A stretch of 64,000 bases of DNA from Shewanella marina JCM 15074 (GCF_000614975.1 NZ_BALM01000003.1:1-64000), one strand, 5' to 3'. Positions 1-9,706 are shown, counted from the first letter of the stretch. Notes: a model not told the origin generated them from the sequence alone. Program-made: numbers and translations.

Positions 1-175
1 GCTTAAGTATTTGTTTGGTCGGAATTGATGATTTCAGAGCTAGATTAATAATGGGTGGCTTAAGTATTTGGAATTGATGATTTCAGAGCTAGATTAATAA
101 TGGGTGGCTTAAGTATTTGGCTTAAGTATTTGTAGCTTAAGTATTTGCTGGCTTAAGTATTTGCTTAAGTATTTC
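1..175. repeat. Cluster of 13-bp direct repeats with a tandem 49-bp duplication
   Basis: The 13-mer GCTTAAGTATTTG occurs at 1-13, 58-70, 107-119, 120-132, 135-147 and 151-163, and again at 163-174 with the last base changed. The spacing is irregular. Positions 22-70 and 71-119 are a perfect 49-bp tandem duplication, each copy ending in the 13-mer. Each unit contains the palindrome CTTAAG. No reading frame covers the block. It could be a natural tandem-repeat locus, iteron-like sites, or an artefact at a contig end, since it starts at base 1. Confidence 0.85.
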
Positions 176-533
176 GTTGTTAAGACATTTTGCCATCATG
201 AACTCATCCCATTAGGCATCGCTAGTGATAACCAAACCTCATTACAGACTACAAGAACATTTAGATTGTGGGTTGATCGTGTAGAAAAACCATTAATTGG
301 TAATATTAATTACCATCATTAATTACTCATATGTCGGTAATGGTGCTTTCCCATGTGGTTTGTTTGGTAAAATTTATTATGTAGTAATGATAATTGAGGT
401 AAAAAAAATTTAAGCGTATGTTCACAATAAAGAATAATTATTTACTGTTTTTGTATTTTATATTTTATTAATCACATAAAAATAAATTAAATTTTTATAA
501 AATTTAAGCGTATAAATAATAAAAGGGATATGC
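176..533. other. AT-rich non-coding leader upstream of the beta-barrel gene
   Basis: No convincing gene is seen here. A 15-bp direct repeat (AAAATTTAAGCGTAT) lies at 405-419 and 499-513, 94 bp apart, the second copy just upstream of the ribosome binding site of the next gene. The stretch from 395 to 520 is very AT-rich and probably holds the promoter, but no clear -35/-10 pair can be named. Confidence 0.5.
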
Positions 534-1067
534 ATGAACAAAGTTATATTAGGACTTGGTGCGCTTATTTTATCTACTAGTGTGCAAGCGGCAGATGTCA
601 ATCGTTTTACCTTGGGTGCATCAGTTGGTATGTGGACATACGAAGAGCAAGATGTTCCAGATTTTAAACCATATTCATTCGAGGTTTCAGGAGCATATAG
701 CATTAATCAATTCTTTGATATTTATGCAAATGCAGGCCTTGGAGTTCATAGCGATTCTAAGTCGTTACAGGGAATTGCTGATGCTTCATTTAAAGTAAAT
801 CATTATTTAGGCATATATTTGAAGCCGCATATTGATTTTAATGCTTTTTCAGTTTACGCATTAGCAGGTTATGCTTCTACTTCGATGGAAGCTGAGGTAT
901 TAAATCAAAAAGAAGAAGTTACTGATAATGGATTCGCGTATGGCTTTGGCGGTTCATATGCTCTAACTGAATCTTCAAGTATTAATGTTGAATGGCGTCA
1001 GCAAGTTGATGAAGATGCATATGAATTAAGTGGTTTTACGTTAGGTTACAGTTATACATTTAACTAA
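534..1067 (+). CDS. Small outer-membrane beta-barrel protein
   Basis: This predicts a 177-residue secreted protein. Residues 1-19 form a signal peptide (MNK, hydrophobic core, cleavage after VQA). The rest alternates polar and hydrophobic residues in short strands rich in Gly, Tyr and Phe and ends in YSYTF plus one residue, as in OmpA/OmpX-like eight-strand barrels (OMP_b-brl type). The ATG follows AAAAGGGA with good spacing. It stands alone, with its own long AT-rich leader and no co-directional partner close by. Its substrate or role cannot be told from sequence; adhesion, small-molecule passage and structural roles are all possible. Confidence 0.7.
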   Translation: MNKVILGLGALILSTSVQAADVNRFTLGASVGMWTYEEQDVPDFKPYSFEVSGAYSINQFFDIYANAGLGVHSDSKSLQGIADASFKVNHYLGIYLKPHIDFNAFSVYALAGYASTSMEAEVLNQKEEVTDNGFAYGFGGSYALTESSSINVEWRQQVDEDAYELSGFTLGYSYTFN

Positions 1068-1412
1068 AAATCCTCCAATTAAGGTCTATTTAGAGCTATC
1101 TTTAGACATTATTTAAATCTAATCATAGGCTAGCCGTAATGACATTACGGCTTACTTATTCCGATAGCTATCAATGATTGTAGCTAAGTATAAATCTGCC
1201 TCGATGTTAAGGTGTTTCGATAGTCTGTTATTTAGAGCACTTGCTCAGATGCTCGCTATCATCACCAAATCTCAGTATAATCCCGCGCAATTTCAACATT
1301 TGAATATAAACTATCATTAGGTATATCGGTTTTGTCGTTTTTAGTGACGGTACAGAATTGGTACAAAATTAATGCCATAGTTTAATTATTGGTATAAAAA
1401 GGTTTTAAAATT
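1068..1412. other. Intergenic region with a perfect palindrome
   Basis: This 345-bp gap holds a perfect inverted repeat at 1132-1152 (10-bp arms AGCCGTAATG / CATTACGGCT around one base). It has no U-tract, so it is a weak candidate for an ordinary terminator. A TATAAT hexamer at 1276-1281 could be a -10 box for trmB, but its -35 is poor. Confidence 0.5.
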
Positions 1413-2135
1413 ATGGGCTTAAACCCTGTTACTACGCCTGAATTTAATGAAGAAGGCAAATATTTACGTAAAATTAGAAGTTTCGTATTACGCGAAGGCC
1501 GCTTAACTAAAGGGCAGGCGCAAGCAATTGAACAGCAATGGCCGATTATGGGTCTTGAGCATTCAACTACGCCATTAAATTTAACTGAAGTTTTTGGCCG
1601 TGAAGCTGATACGGTACTTGAAATTGGCTTTGGTATGGGCGCATCATTAGTGGAAATGGCGAAAGCTGCTCCGGAACTTAATTTTATTGGTATTGAAGTA
1701 CATAAACCGGGTGTTGGTGCATGTCTTTCTGATGCTGCTGAAGCTGGTGTGACTAACTTACGTGTTTTCCATCATGATGCGATGGAAATTTTAGAGCAAA
1801 CTATTGCTGACGGTAGCCTAGCGCGCCTGCAGTTGTTCTTCCCTGATCCATGGCACAAAAAGCGTCACCATAAGCGCCGTATCGTACAGCCTGAATTTGC
1901 GCAATTAATTCGTCGCAAGTTGGCGATTGGTGGTGTATTCCACATGGCGACAGATTGGGAAAACTACGGCGAGCATATGCTTGAAGTGATGAGCCAAGCA
2001 GAAGGTTATAGCAACTTGTCTGCAACTGGTGATTTTGTTGAACGTCCTGAGCACCGTCCATTAACTAAATTTGAAGCTCGTGGTCATCGTTTAGGCCATG
2101 GCGTATGGGATTTAATGTTTAAGCGTATCGCATAA
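1413..2135 (+). CDS. trmB: tRNA (guanine-N7-)-methyltransferase
   Basis: TrmB methylates N7 of guanosine 46 in the variable loop of tRNAs using S-adenosylmethionine. The 240-residue product has the family's N-terminal [10 protein letters not shown] segment, the SAM-binding motif [12 protein letters not shown] (about 68-79), the [15 protein letters not shown] signature (about 142-156) with its catalytic Asp, and the C-terminal [17 protein letters not shown] motif. It is first in a tight run with yggL and glsB. In many relatives mutY lies divergently upstream of trmB; here a beta-barrel gene is upstream instead. Confidence 0.96.
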   Translation: MGLNPVTTPEFNEEGKYLRKIRSFVLREGRLTKGQAQAIEQQWPIMGLEHSTTPLNLTEVFGREADTVLEIGFGMGASLVEMAKAAPELNFIGIEVHKPGVGACLSDAAEAGVTNLRVFHHDAMEILEQTIADGSLARLQLFFPDPWHKKRHHKRRIVQPEFAQLIRRKLAIGGVFHMATDWENYGEHMLEVMSQAEGYSNLSATGDFVERPEHRPLTKFEARGHRLGHGVWDLMFKRIA

Positions 2136-2174
2136 ACATTCAGTTTTATTAATTACTTGAGAGAGGATCTATCT

Positions 2175-2501
2175 ATGGCGTCTAATCGTAATCGCCGTTT
2201 ACGTAAGAAATTACGTGTCGATGAATTTCAAGAGTTGGGATTTGATGTAAGTTGGCAGTTTGCTGCTGATGTGACTGAAACTCAAATTGATGACATCGTT
2301 GATCAATTTATTGTTGAAGTTATTGAGCCACGTAAATTGGGTTTCCATGGTGGCGGACATAAAGAGTGGGAAGGTATTATTGCCACTCAATCATTAGGTA
2401 AATGCACTGAAGATGATCGTAATGCAGTAAAAGCATTTTGGGATAAGCAAGCTGTATCTCAAGTTGAAGTTACTGAATTATATGATATTTGGTGGGGTTA
2501 G
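2175..2501 (+). CDS. yggL: YggL family protein (DUF469)
   Basis: A 108-residue cytoplasmic protein of the YggL family, which keeps its place next to trmB across gammaproteobacteria. In E. coli a ribosome-associated role has been suggested; its biochemical function is not settled. The basic N-terminus (NRNRRLRKKLRVDEF) and the FHGGGHKEWEG segment are typical. The chosen ATG has a strong GAGAGAGGAT ribosome binding site; an in-frame TTG at 2157 lies before that site and is unlikely. The stop codon directly abuts the glsB start, so the two are probably translationally coupled. Confidence 0.88.
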   Translation: MASNRNRRLRKKLRVDEFQELGFDVSWQFAADVTETQIDDIVDQFIVEVIEPRKLGFHGGGHKEWEGIIATQSLGKCTEDDRNAVKAFWDKQAVSQVEVTELYDIWWG

Positions 2502-3416
2502 ATGCCTGAACCGCAATTATTACAGCAAGTCGTCGAGCAAGCTCGAGTCTTGCTGGGTAAGGGCAAGGTAGCCGATTATATCCCAGCTCTAGGTAACGTT
2601 GAACCGAATAAGTTAGCCATTGCGGTAACGACAATCGATGGCGTCACTATTGGAGCTGGTGATTACCTTGAGCCATTTTCGATACAAAGTATTTCTAAAG
2701 TTTTCAGCTTGTCATTAGCACTTACCTTATACGAAGAGCACGAAATCTGGGCGCGTGTAGGTAAGGAGCCATCTGGTCACTCATTTAACTCTTTGGTTCA
2801 AGTTGAACTTGAACGTGGTATTCCGCGTAATCCGTTTATTAATGCTGGTGCATTAGTCATTGCAGACCTTTTGCAAGGTCGCTTAAGCGCACCCAAACAT
2901 CGCATGTTGGAGTTAGTGCGTAACTTAAGCGGTAATCCGAGTATTTGCTATGACAAAGAGGTGGCGGACTCGGAATATCAATTTAGTGCCCGTAATGCTG
3001 CAATAGCTTATTTGATGAAATCATTTGGTAACTTCCACAATGGTGTTGATAACGTACTACGTAGTTATTTTCATTATTGTGCGCTTAAGATGAGTTGTGC
3101 TGACTTATCGCGGGCGATGCTATTTTTAGCTAATAAAGGCACTACGTTAGCGGGTAAGCAACTTATTTCCCCCGTGCAAACACGTCAGCTTAATGCTTTA
3201 TTAGCTACATCAGGCCTTTACGATGGCGCCGGCGAGTTTGCTTATCGCGTAGGTATGCCGGGTAAAAGTGGTGTTGGTGGCGGCATTATCGCGGTGATCC
3301 CCGGTGATATGTCGATATGTGTATGGTCACCAGAATTAGATGAATGTGGTAACTCATTGGCAGGTACTGCAATGCTTGAATCTTTAAGCCAAGAACTTGG
3401 ACGTTCCATCTTTTAG
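2502..3416 (+). CDS. glsB: Glutaminase
   Basis: Hydrolyses L-glutamine to glutamate and ammonia in the cytoplasm. The 304-residue length matches the serine-dependent beta-lactamase-fold glutaminase family (Glutaminase PF04960). The SISK motif at residues 63-66 supplies the catalytic Ser and Lys; [11 protein letters not shown] and the C-terminal [13 protein letters not shown] stretch are family signatures. The ATG starts on the base after the yggL stop. A strong terminator follows at 3442. Confidence 0.95.
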   Translation: MPEPQLLQQVVEQARVLLGKGKVADYIPALGNVEPNKLAIAVTTIDGVTIGAGDYLEPFSIQSISKVFSLSLALTLYEEHEIWARVGKEPSGHSFNSLVQVELERGIPRNPFINAGALVIADLLQGRLSAPKHRMLELVRNLSGNPSICYDKEVADSEYQFSARNAAIAYLMKSFGNFHNGVDNVLRSYFHYCALKMSCADLSRAMLFLANKGTTLAGKQLISPVQTRQLNALLATSGLYDGAGEFAYRVGMPGKSGVGGGIIAVIPGDMSICVWSPELDECGNSLAGTAMLESLSQELGRSIF

Positions 3417-3441
3417 ATATATAGCTGAGTAGATTTGTATC

Positions 3442-3478
3442 AAAAAGGGCGATTACTGCAAAGTAATCGCCCTTTTTG
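3442..3478 (+). terminator. Rho-independent terminator after glsB
   Basis: A perfect 16-bp stem (3442-3457 with 3462-3477) closes a GCAA tetraloop. The 3' arm ends in five T. It closes the trmB-yggL-glsB transcript. Confidence 0.9.
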
Positions 3479-3889
3479 TAATAAAATGAATATACCGTTA
3501 AAAGCGCTAGGTTAGTTGTTGTTTTATCGCTATTAAGATGGTTTATATTATTATTGATATAATTTCAACTTAATGATTTTAATTGTTTAAAAGTGAAATA
3601 TGGTGATTTTATTGGGTTTTACTTGGTTTTCATGGTTTAACCTTTATTTTTTAAATTTTTATTAAGTCTTAATGTGATTGTGATGTGACATTTTGTTATA
3701 CTGCCACCAACTTATATAAAGGCTGAGATTTATTTGGGCTGTAATTTGAATCAATTTTGCGTTATTGTGGTTGAAGTATTGCTCATATTTCAGTTATTTA
3801 ACCGCTCGGTTGACGACAAATAGCCGTTTGAGTAATGAAACGCTCCCTATGACTATAACCTTTGTTGTATCCAGCTTAAGGTGAATTAG
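3479..3889. other. AT-rich intergenic region before the LysR gene
   Basis: This 411-bp gap shows no open frame with coding character. It is strongly AT-rich between 3530 and 3670. It probably holds the promoter of the LysR gene, with a possible -10 TATACT at 3697-3702, but no convincing -35 or operator palindrome can be named. Confidence 0.45.
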
Positions 3890-4831
3890 ATGTTAGAACT
3901 ATTAGAACCTATTGCCATTTTTACCCATGTTGCTCGAGCTGGAAGCTTTAGTGCGGCAGCTCGTCGTTTAGGGATATCAAAATCAAAAGTAAGTACTCAA
4001 GTTGCAGACTTAGAGCATAAACTTGGTGTGCAGCTAATTCAGCGCACGACTCGTAGTTTAAGCCTAACTGAAGCGGGTCAATTGCTTTACACTCAAGGTG
4101 AAGAGTTATTGCGAGATGCTGATCAAGCAGTGGCCAGCGTACATAACTTAAATGATGCAACCCGTGGATTACTGAAAGTAGGCATTTCACAGTCATTTGG
4201 TGCAATGCATCTTATTCCTGCATTACCAGAGTTTATGAATAAATATCCTGAACTCGAATTACAGATCAGCTTATTAGATCATAAAGTTGATGTGGTCAGC
4301 GAAGGTCTAGACCTGTTATTAACGATGTCTGAACAATTACCATTAGGCATGGTGGCTCGTCCGTTAATGAAGTGCCAGTTTATGTTAGTTTCTTCACCTG
4401 ACTATATTGCTAAATATGGTGCGCCAACGCATCCTGAGCAATTGGTTGAGCATAACTGTTTGGTTTATCAAGGTGAGTGGCATGAGCACAGTGTATGGCA
4501 ATTTAAGAAGGGCGAAGAGCATTGTGAGATAGGTGTTACTGGTAATTTCCGTGTTGATAATGCGCCTGCATTAAAATCTGCAGCAGTCAGTGGTTTAGGC
4601 GTTGTTTATCTTGCCAGTTACCTGCTTGAAGGTGAGATTGAAAAGGGCACCTTAGTACCATTAATGCGTGATTGGCAAATGACTAACCATCTGCCGTTGC
4701 AAGCGGTTTATCCTCGTCGTAAACATCTTGCGCCGAAGGTGAGTGCTTTTATCGACTTTATTAAAGATCGCATTGGTAGCCCTCCTTATTGGGATGTTCC
4801 ATATTTGGATCTGTACCAAGAGCGTAAATAA
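3890..4831 (+). CDS. LysR family transcriptional regulator
   Basis: A 313-residue regulator. Residues 8-65 form the winged helix-turn-helix (FTHVARAGSFSAAARRLGISKSKVSTQVADLEHKLGVQLIQRTTRSLSLT, read across its length). Residues from about 90 onward resemble the periplasmic-binding-like effector domain of the CrgA/DsdC-type LysR subgroup. The ATG follows AAGGTGA. The gene stands alone between two intergenic stretches and converges on the DUF885 gene, so no adjacent target is evident. The effector is unknown. Confidence 0.88.
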   Translation: MLELLEPIAIFTHVARAGSFSAAARRLGISKSKVSTQVADLEHKLGVQLIQRTTRSLSLTEAGQLLYTQGEELLRDADQAVASVHNLNDATRGLLKVGISQSFGAMHLIPALPEFMNKYPELELQISLLDHKVDVVSEGLDLLLTMSEQLPLGMVARPLMKCQFMLVSSPDYIAKYGAPTHPEQLVEHNCLVYQGEWHEHSVWQFKKGEEHCEIGVTGNFRVDNAPALKSAAVSGLGVVYLASYLLEGEIEKGTLVPLMRDWQMTNHLPLQAVYPRRKHLAPKVSAFIDFIKDRIGSPPYWDVPYLDLYQERK

Positions 4832-4853
4832 AGTTCTGAGTACAAAATAATCA

Positions 4854-4893
4854 AACGGGTTTAGTGATTAATTTACTAAACCCGTTGTTTTTT
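4854..4893. terminator. Bidirectional terminator between LysR gene and DUF885 gene
   Basis: A 12-bp perfect stem (AACGGGTTTAGT at 4854-4865 with 4875-4886) is followed by G and six T. It closes the LysR transcript. Confidence 0.85.
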
Positions 4894-5041
4894 GGTGGCT
4901 TACGCTAGAAATCGGTTTAAGTGTAGAGCATATGACTGCGGTTAAATAGTGAACATAATTTTACTATTGTATTAATCCTTATGGGGCATATAGTTGTTCG
5001 ACTAACTCGTTAATTATACTGACAAACCAAGTTAGTAGCCT

Positions 5042-5062
5042 CATTACGTCATAGCCGTAATG
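5042..5062. repeat. Small inverted repeat sharing a 12-mer with 1131-1142
   Basis: The arms CATTACG (5042-5048) and CGTAATG (5056-5062) enclose 7 bases. The 12-mer TAGCCGTAATGA at 5052-5063 also occurs at 1131-1142 inside the other palindrome. It lies just downstream of the minus-strand DUF885 gene. Confidence 0.5.
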
Positions 5063-5089
5063 AAGCCATCATCCTGTATTTATCCCCAG

Positions 5090-6935
5090 CTAAACACTGG
5101 GGATTTTTTCTATATGTGACCAGCGTTTTATATTTTGCTCTAATACGTCAAGTGGCAGTGGCCCATTTTTTAGTAGTTGAGTATGGAACTCTCTAATATC
5201 GAATGCTGCCCCCATGGTTTGTTGCGCTTGTGTTCTGAGCTCCAAGATCTTCAGCATACCAATTTTGTAGGCGGTTGCTTGAGATGGCATCACAATATGT
5301 CGCTCCACCATTTTTATCGCATCAGACTCTGCATTAGGTGTGTTTTCCATATAGTAGCAATAGCTTGCTCTCGATTCCATTGTTTAGTGTGGATACCTGT
5401 GTCGACCACTAAACGGCAAGCTCGCCATAGTTCCATCGCTAAACGGCCAAAATCACTGTAGGGATCTTGGTACATGCCCATCTCTTTAGGGAAATATTCA
5501 CTATATAGTCCCCAGCCTTCAATATAGCGGTATATGAGCCAAAACGTCTAAATTGTGGTAATTGTTCGAGTTCCTGAGCAATCGCTATCTGCATATGGTG
5601 ACCAGGTGTGCCTTCATGGTAGGCGAGTGCTTCCATTTGATAGCTTGGCATCGCTTTCATGTCGTACAAATTCGCGTAATAGGTACCTGGACGACTACCA
5701 TCAGGCGTTGGCGCATTATAAAAAGCTTTTCCTGCTGATTTTTCTCTAAAGGCTTCAACTGGTTTTACAATCATGCTGGCTTTAGGCTTGATATTAAAGA
5801 CTTCATCTAAGCGTGATTCCATTACGCTAATATATTGTTTTGCTTGTTTTAAATAGGCTGCTTTACCCGCTGCATCATTAGCGTAATAAAATTGTGGATC
5901 TTCGCGCATGAAAACAAAAAATTCGGCTAAACTGCCGTCAAAGTTGACCTGTTGCATAATTTGTCGCATCTCATTATGGATACGAGCAACTTCGGATAGC
6001 CCGAGCTGATGAATGGTTTGCGCATCTAAATCTGTCGTTGTGGTGCGCTTAAGGGCGTTATTGTAAAACTGTTGGCCTTGTGGGAATTTCCACACGCCAT
6101 CACGGTTATCTGCCACTTCTTGTAGCTGGCTAACAAATCGAATCATTTTTTGGTAAGCCGGCTTAACTTGTTCTATTAGTGCATTTTTTGCTTGAGTTAG
6201 TAGCTGCTGTTTTTGTGTTGCATCGATATCTAACTTGGCGACTTTAGCTTTAAAGTCGGCCCACAGTGGACTGTCTTGTCCTTGGGTAAATGGCGCGCCT
6301 TTAATAATATTTTGGCTGTCTGAGATAACGTATGGGAATACAAATTTAGGTGCAATAATGCCTTTTTTAGCCCTTATTTTTAATGCTTCATCTAGTTGAT
6401 TTATTTGCTCTGGGATGCCCTGTAAGCGGCTGATATAAGCCTTGGCGTCACTTACATTATCAATTTGATGCTGGTTGATCAGAAATGAGGGTAAGTTGGA
6501 ATGCACGCCATACATTTGATTGAGTGGATAATTGTAATGACGCCACTGATAATCATCTATTTCATTTTGTAGGGCTTGTTTAAACAGTTGTAAGCTAAGT
6601 GCGGTTTGCTGGTCTAGTTGATTACTATCAAGCTGGCCAAGACGTGCTAACTGGCTTTTACTGCGTGCCAATGCTTGCGCGCTTGCCGCTTCTGTCATCG
6701 GATCCCATTTGCCGTAGTCCTGCTTAATGCCTAGGTAAGTTTGATATTCAGGACTTGCCATTACATTTTCTTTGAAAATATCATCAAATAGCTGATTGGC
6801 TTGTTGATTATAATCTATGGTTGCAGTTTGACTGACGGTGGATTGAGCTGCAGTTGGAGTCGTTGTCGAACATCCGGTTGTTATCATGACGGCGCTACAG
6901 ACAGCGGCTGCGACGAGTGTTTTATGTAGATTCAT
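5090..6935 (-). pseudogene. DUF885 family lipoprotein, two frameshifts (probably intact in the cell)
   Basis: The frame from 6935 encodes MNLHK plus a hydrophobic stretch and the lipobox ITTGC (Cys22), so the product is a lipoprotein. The conserved HEGTPGHH motif of the DUF885 family suggests a zinc hydrolase; the substrate is unknown. The frame breaks near 5525, where ACC-GCT-AT has lost a T, and again near 5355, where GCT-AC has lost a T. Restoring both gives a continuous protein of about 615 residues, family length, ending at the stop at 5090. The recovered part reads [19 protein letters not shown] and [14 protein letters not shown]. It lies just downstream of hemW on the same strand. Confidence 0.85.
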
Positions 6936-7024
6936 TATCGGCTCCCTTGCAATGAAACTCTCATTTTAAAGAAGCCGATTATAGATGTGAAACGTTAATT
7001 GTTAATTAAATGTTTCTGCAATGG

Positions 7025-8164
7025 TTAGTCACAAAAGTGTGACAGCAGTTCGTTAACGAACATATGGCCTTTATCTGTTAATTGCCAATGGCTTTGTGTT
7101 TCGGTCATAAGGCCAAGCTTTATACCTTGTTCAACACCTGCGGCGACGGTACTTAGGCTTGCGCCTGTGCGTTGCTCAAATTCAGATTTAGGGATAGCTG
7201 TCATTAATCTAAAACGATTCATTAAATACTCTAATGGTCTATCTTCTACGGCAATATCTTCAACATCATAGGTGAAGTCTGCTGCGCCTAAATAGCCTTT
7301 TGGGTGTTTAATTTTGACGGTACGAATAATTCTATCTTGCTGCGGCAGTGTGATTTTGCCGTGAGCACCGCAACCAATACCAAGATAGTCACCAAATTGC
7401 CAGTAATTGAGGTTATGTCGGCATTGATAACCCGGCTTTGCGTAAGCAGATATCTCATATTGCTCATATCCAAGCTCACGTAGCTTCTGCTGACCTTGAG
7501 AATAGATTTGCCATAAATCTTCATCATCGGGTAGCACGGGTGGCTTAGAGTGGAATAGAGTGTTGGCTTCTATAGTAAGTTGATACCAAGACAGATGCGG
7601 CGGCATTAAACTGGCTGCTTTATCAATATCGGCCATCGCATCGGCTAATGACTGCTCTGGCAAACCATGCATTAAGTCGAGGTTGAAGCTATTAAAACCT
7701 GCTTTTACCGCATTTTGCGCGGCAACAACCGCTTCATTTTGATTATGAATGCGGCCTAATAGATTCAGTTTACGCTCTGCAAAACTTTGTACACCAATCG
7801 AAAGACGGGTAATTCCCGCTTGTTTGTATGCGGTTAAATCATCATGTTCCAGCGTGCCTGGATTCGCTTCCATGGTGATTTCGATATCGTCTTCAAATTC
7901 GATGAGTGCATTACAACCTTCTAAAAGCTGCTTGATATGACAAGCATCCATCAATGAGGGAGTACCACCACCAATAAAGATGCTATGCAACTTACGATTT
8001 TGTACATAGCCCATATCTTGTGTTAAGTCTCGCAATAGGTCATCTATGTATTGCTGTTTAGGCAATTCACCTTGCTGGCCATGAGAATTAAAATCACAAT
8101 AGGGACATTTTTGTACACACCAAGGGATATGGATGTACAGACTAAGTGGTGGTAGCTCTAACAT
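7025..8164 (-). CDS. hemW: Radical SAM haem chaperone HemW
   Basis: A 379-residue protein. Cys16, Cys20 and Cys23 form the CxxxCxxC radical-SAM iron-sulfur motif, followed by Asp-Phe. HemN, the true coproporphyrinogen dehydrogenase, has CxxxCxxCxC, so the F marks this as HemW, a haem-binding protein implicated in haem insertion into respiratory proteins. GGGTPS (about 66-71) and the C-terminal HemN_C region are present. Its ATG overlaps the rdgB stop by one base (TAATG), the usual operon arrangement. Confidence 0.93.
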   Translation of the reverse strand: MLELPPLSLYIHIPWCVQKCPYCDFNSHGQQGELPKQQYIDDLLRDLTQDMGYVQNRKLHSIFIGGGTPSLMDACHIKQLLEGCNALIEFEDDIEITMEANPGTLEHDDLTAYKQAGITRLSIGVQSFAERKLNLLGRIHNQNEAVVAAQNAVKAGFNSFNLDLMHGLPEQSLADAMADIDKAASLMPPHLSWYQLTIEANTLFHSKPPVLPDDEDLWQIYSQGQQKLRELGYEQYEISAYAKPGYQCRHNLNYWQFGDYLGIGCGAHGKITLPQQDRIIRTVKIKHPKGYLGAADFTYDVEDIAVEDRPLEYLMNRFRLMTAIPKSEFEQRTGASLSTVAAGVEQGIKLGLMTETQSHWQLTDKGHMFVNELLSHFCD

Positions 8165-8763
8165 TAATTTAATACGCCTTGCTGCTTCATTAGCTCAAGT
8201 AGTTTTTCGAGTGCTTTACCGCGGTGACTGACCGCATTCTTTTGCTCTGCAGTTAACTGAGCTGCAGTACAGCTTTGCTGTTCTGGGATAAAGATAGGAT
8301 CATAGCCATGGCCTTGCTCACCTTGTGGTGCAAGGGCAATTGTTCCTTCCCAACTTGCTTGGCAGATAATTGGGCTTGGATCTTTGGCATGGCGCATATA
8401 AACCAATACACACTGGAATCGTGCTTGACGGTCGGTTTTGCCTTCAAGTGCGTTTAGTAATTTTAAATAGTTATCTTGCTCTTTTGCACCTTCGCCACTG
8501 TAACGGGCTGAATAGATACCCGGTGCACCTTCTAATACATCAACTTCTAGGCCTGAATCATCCGCAATAGCTGGCATATTGGTGATTGCTGCGGCATGAC
8601 GCGCTTTAATAATGGCATTTTCAACAAAGGTGGTGCCCGTTTCTGCAACGTCACCTACATTGAACTGACTTTGAGGCAGCATTTCAATATTGAATTGGTT
8701 AAACATTTCACTAAATTCTTTTAATTTGCCTTTATTACCACTGGCAAGCACGATCTGTTTCAT
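8164..8763 (-). CDS. rdgB: XTP/dITP pyrophosphatase
   Basis: A 199-residue house-cleaning enzyme that hydrolyses non-canonical purine triphosphates (dITP, XTP) to monophosphates, keeping them out of DNA. The N-terminal LASGNKGKLKEF motif, the ADDSGLEVDVLEGAPGIYSARYSG core and the C-terminal SHRGKAL are diagnostic of the Ham1/RdgB family. I chose the ATG that begins MKQIVLASGN; the upstream in-frame extension does not match the family. It is co-transcribed with hemW. Confidence 0.95.
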   Translation of the reverse strand: MKQIVLASGNKGKLKEFSEMFNQFNIEMLPQSQFNVGDVAETGTTFVENAIIKARHAAAITNMPAIADDSGLEVDVLEGAPGIYSARYSGEGAKEQDNYLKLLNALEGKTDRQARFQCVLVYMRHAKDPSPIICQASWEGTIALAPQGEQGHGYDPIFIPEQQSCTAAQLTAEQKNAVSHRGKALEKLLELMKQQGVLN

Positions 8764-8824
8764 ATTGAACTCTAATCTATAGGGAAAGGTGGCTATCATA
8801 CTGGAGCAAGATGCCGCATGGAAT

Positions 8825-8849
8825 AGTGATGGTCACCGAGACCATCACT
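8825..8849. other. Perfect hairpin between DUF4426 gene and rdgB
   Basis: The 10-bp arms AGTGATGGTC and GACCATCACT (8825-8834, 8840-8849) enclose ACCGA. No U-tract follows on either strand. It sits 13 bases after the DUF4426 stop within the operon, so it may act as a processing or stability element rather than a terminator. Confidence 0.6.
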
Positions 8850-8862
8850 GATTGGGACATTT

Positions 8863-9297
8863 TTAGTCGATAAAGAACTTTTGTTTAAATTTTAACACCG
8901 TGTTGAGATCTTTCTTATGGCGAATGGCGATATTAAAGTTAATGGTTTGGTCATCTCTAAATGGGACTTCGGCAATATAGTAAATTGATTGGCCTTCGCG
9001 AATTTCTCTAAAGTTTAGGGTTCTTCTCGCGTCTAATAAGTTATTAGCGGTGCCTTGGATTTGCACGGCAACAGCAGGGTGGCCCTCAGTTTTCATATTT
9101 TTGACAGTGATATTGACTAAGCCTGTATATTTACTGCGTTTAATATCATAAAAACGCGCAATTTCTGGCGTTAAAAAAGTACTATCAAGCGCCATGTAGT
9201 GGATATCATAGTTGCCCACAGTCTGTTTTTGGCCTGCTTGCGCAAAGCTCATAAGACTAAGGGTGATTAATAATGAGCCGAATAGTTGCTTAAACAT
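8863..9297 (-). CDS. DUF4426 domain periplasmic protein
   Basis: A 144-residue secreted protein: signal peptide MFKQLFGSLLITLSLMSFAQA, then a compact beta-rich domain (GNYDIHYMALDSTFLTPEIARFYDI). This matches the DUF4426 family of gammaproteobacteria, whose function is unknown. It lies between yggU and rdgB. The frame extends upstream, but the ATG giving MFKQLF starts a clean signal peptide, so it is preferred. Confidence 0.8.
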   Translation of the reverse strand: MFKQLFGSLLITLSLMSFAQAGQKQTVGNYDIHYMALDSTFLTPEIARFYDIKRSKYTGLVNITVKNMKTEGHPAVAVQIQGTANNLLDARRTLNFREIREGQSIYYIAEVPFRDDQTINFNIAIRHKKDLNTVLKFKQKFFID

Positions 9298-9418
9298 AGC
9301 GATAATCCGTATAGGTGATTGATTTGACTTAATCATAGTGTGAAGCAACTTGAAGATAAAGCTTTGTTGCTTTATCTCCAAGGCACTTTATTTCAAAGAC
9401 AATAAACCTAATAGTAAA

Positions 9419-9706
9419 TTAGATTAACGCTGCAATAACGTCAGGGATAAGGCGAGGGGCAATAATTTTGACTTGTTTATGTCGTCCTAATTCACCTCTG
9501 AGTATGTGAATACTGCCTTTAGGGACTTTAAATGCTTTAGAAAAGTATTTAGTTAAATGCGCGTTAGCTTTTCCATCCACAGGGGGAGCAGTAATGGCGA
9601 CTTTTAATTCGTCGCCATGAATACCCACAATTTGATCTCGACTTGCTTTGGGCTGTATGTATAAGCTTATCAGTAAGTCATCTTGTTGTTTTTCTACTGC
9701 TGCCAT
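9419..9706 (-). CDS. yggU: YggU family protein (DUF167)
   Basis: A 95-residue protein of the conserved DUF167/YggU family, function unknown. The signature [24 protein letters not shown] lies in the middle, and a basic RHKQVKI follows. The ATG at 9706 overlaps the yggT stop (TAATG); a longer in-frame start five codons upstream would lie inside yggT and is less likely. The yggT-yggU pairing is conserved across gammaproteobacteria. Confidence 0.88.
   Translation of the reverse strand: MAAVEKQQDDLLISLYIQPKASRDQIVGIHGDELKVAITAPPVDGKANAHLTKYFSKAFKVPKGSIHILRGELGRHKQVKIIAPRLIPDVIAALI

Noticed and set aside
1..175. CRISPR array
   Set aside because: The repeat unit is only 13 bp, spacers vary from 0 to 44 bases and one spacer is itself duplicated; no cas genes are present.
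458..703. Minus-strand 81-codon frame
   Set aside because: It is antisense to the start of the beta-barrel gene, lacks a ribosome binding site and has no protein-like pattern.
1801..2061. Minus-strand frame inside trmB
   Set aside because: Shadow of a clearly coding gene on the other strand.
5090..6935. True pseudogenisation of the DUF885 gene
   Set aside because: Both breaks are single missing T bases, the rest is fully conserved, and similar one-base breaks hit an essential gene elsewhere in the window.
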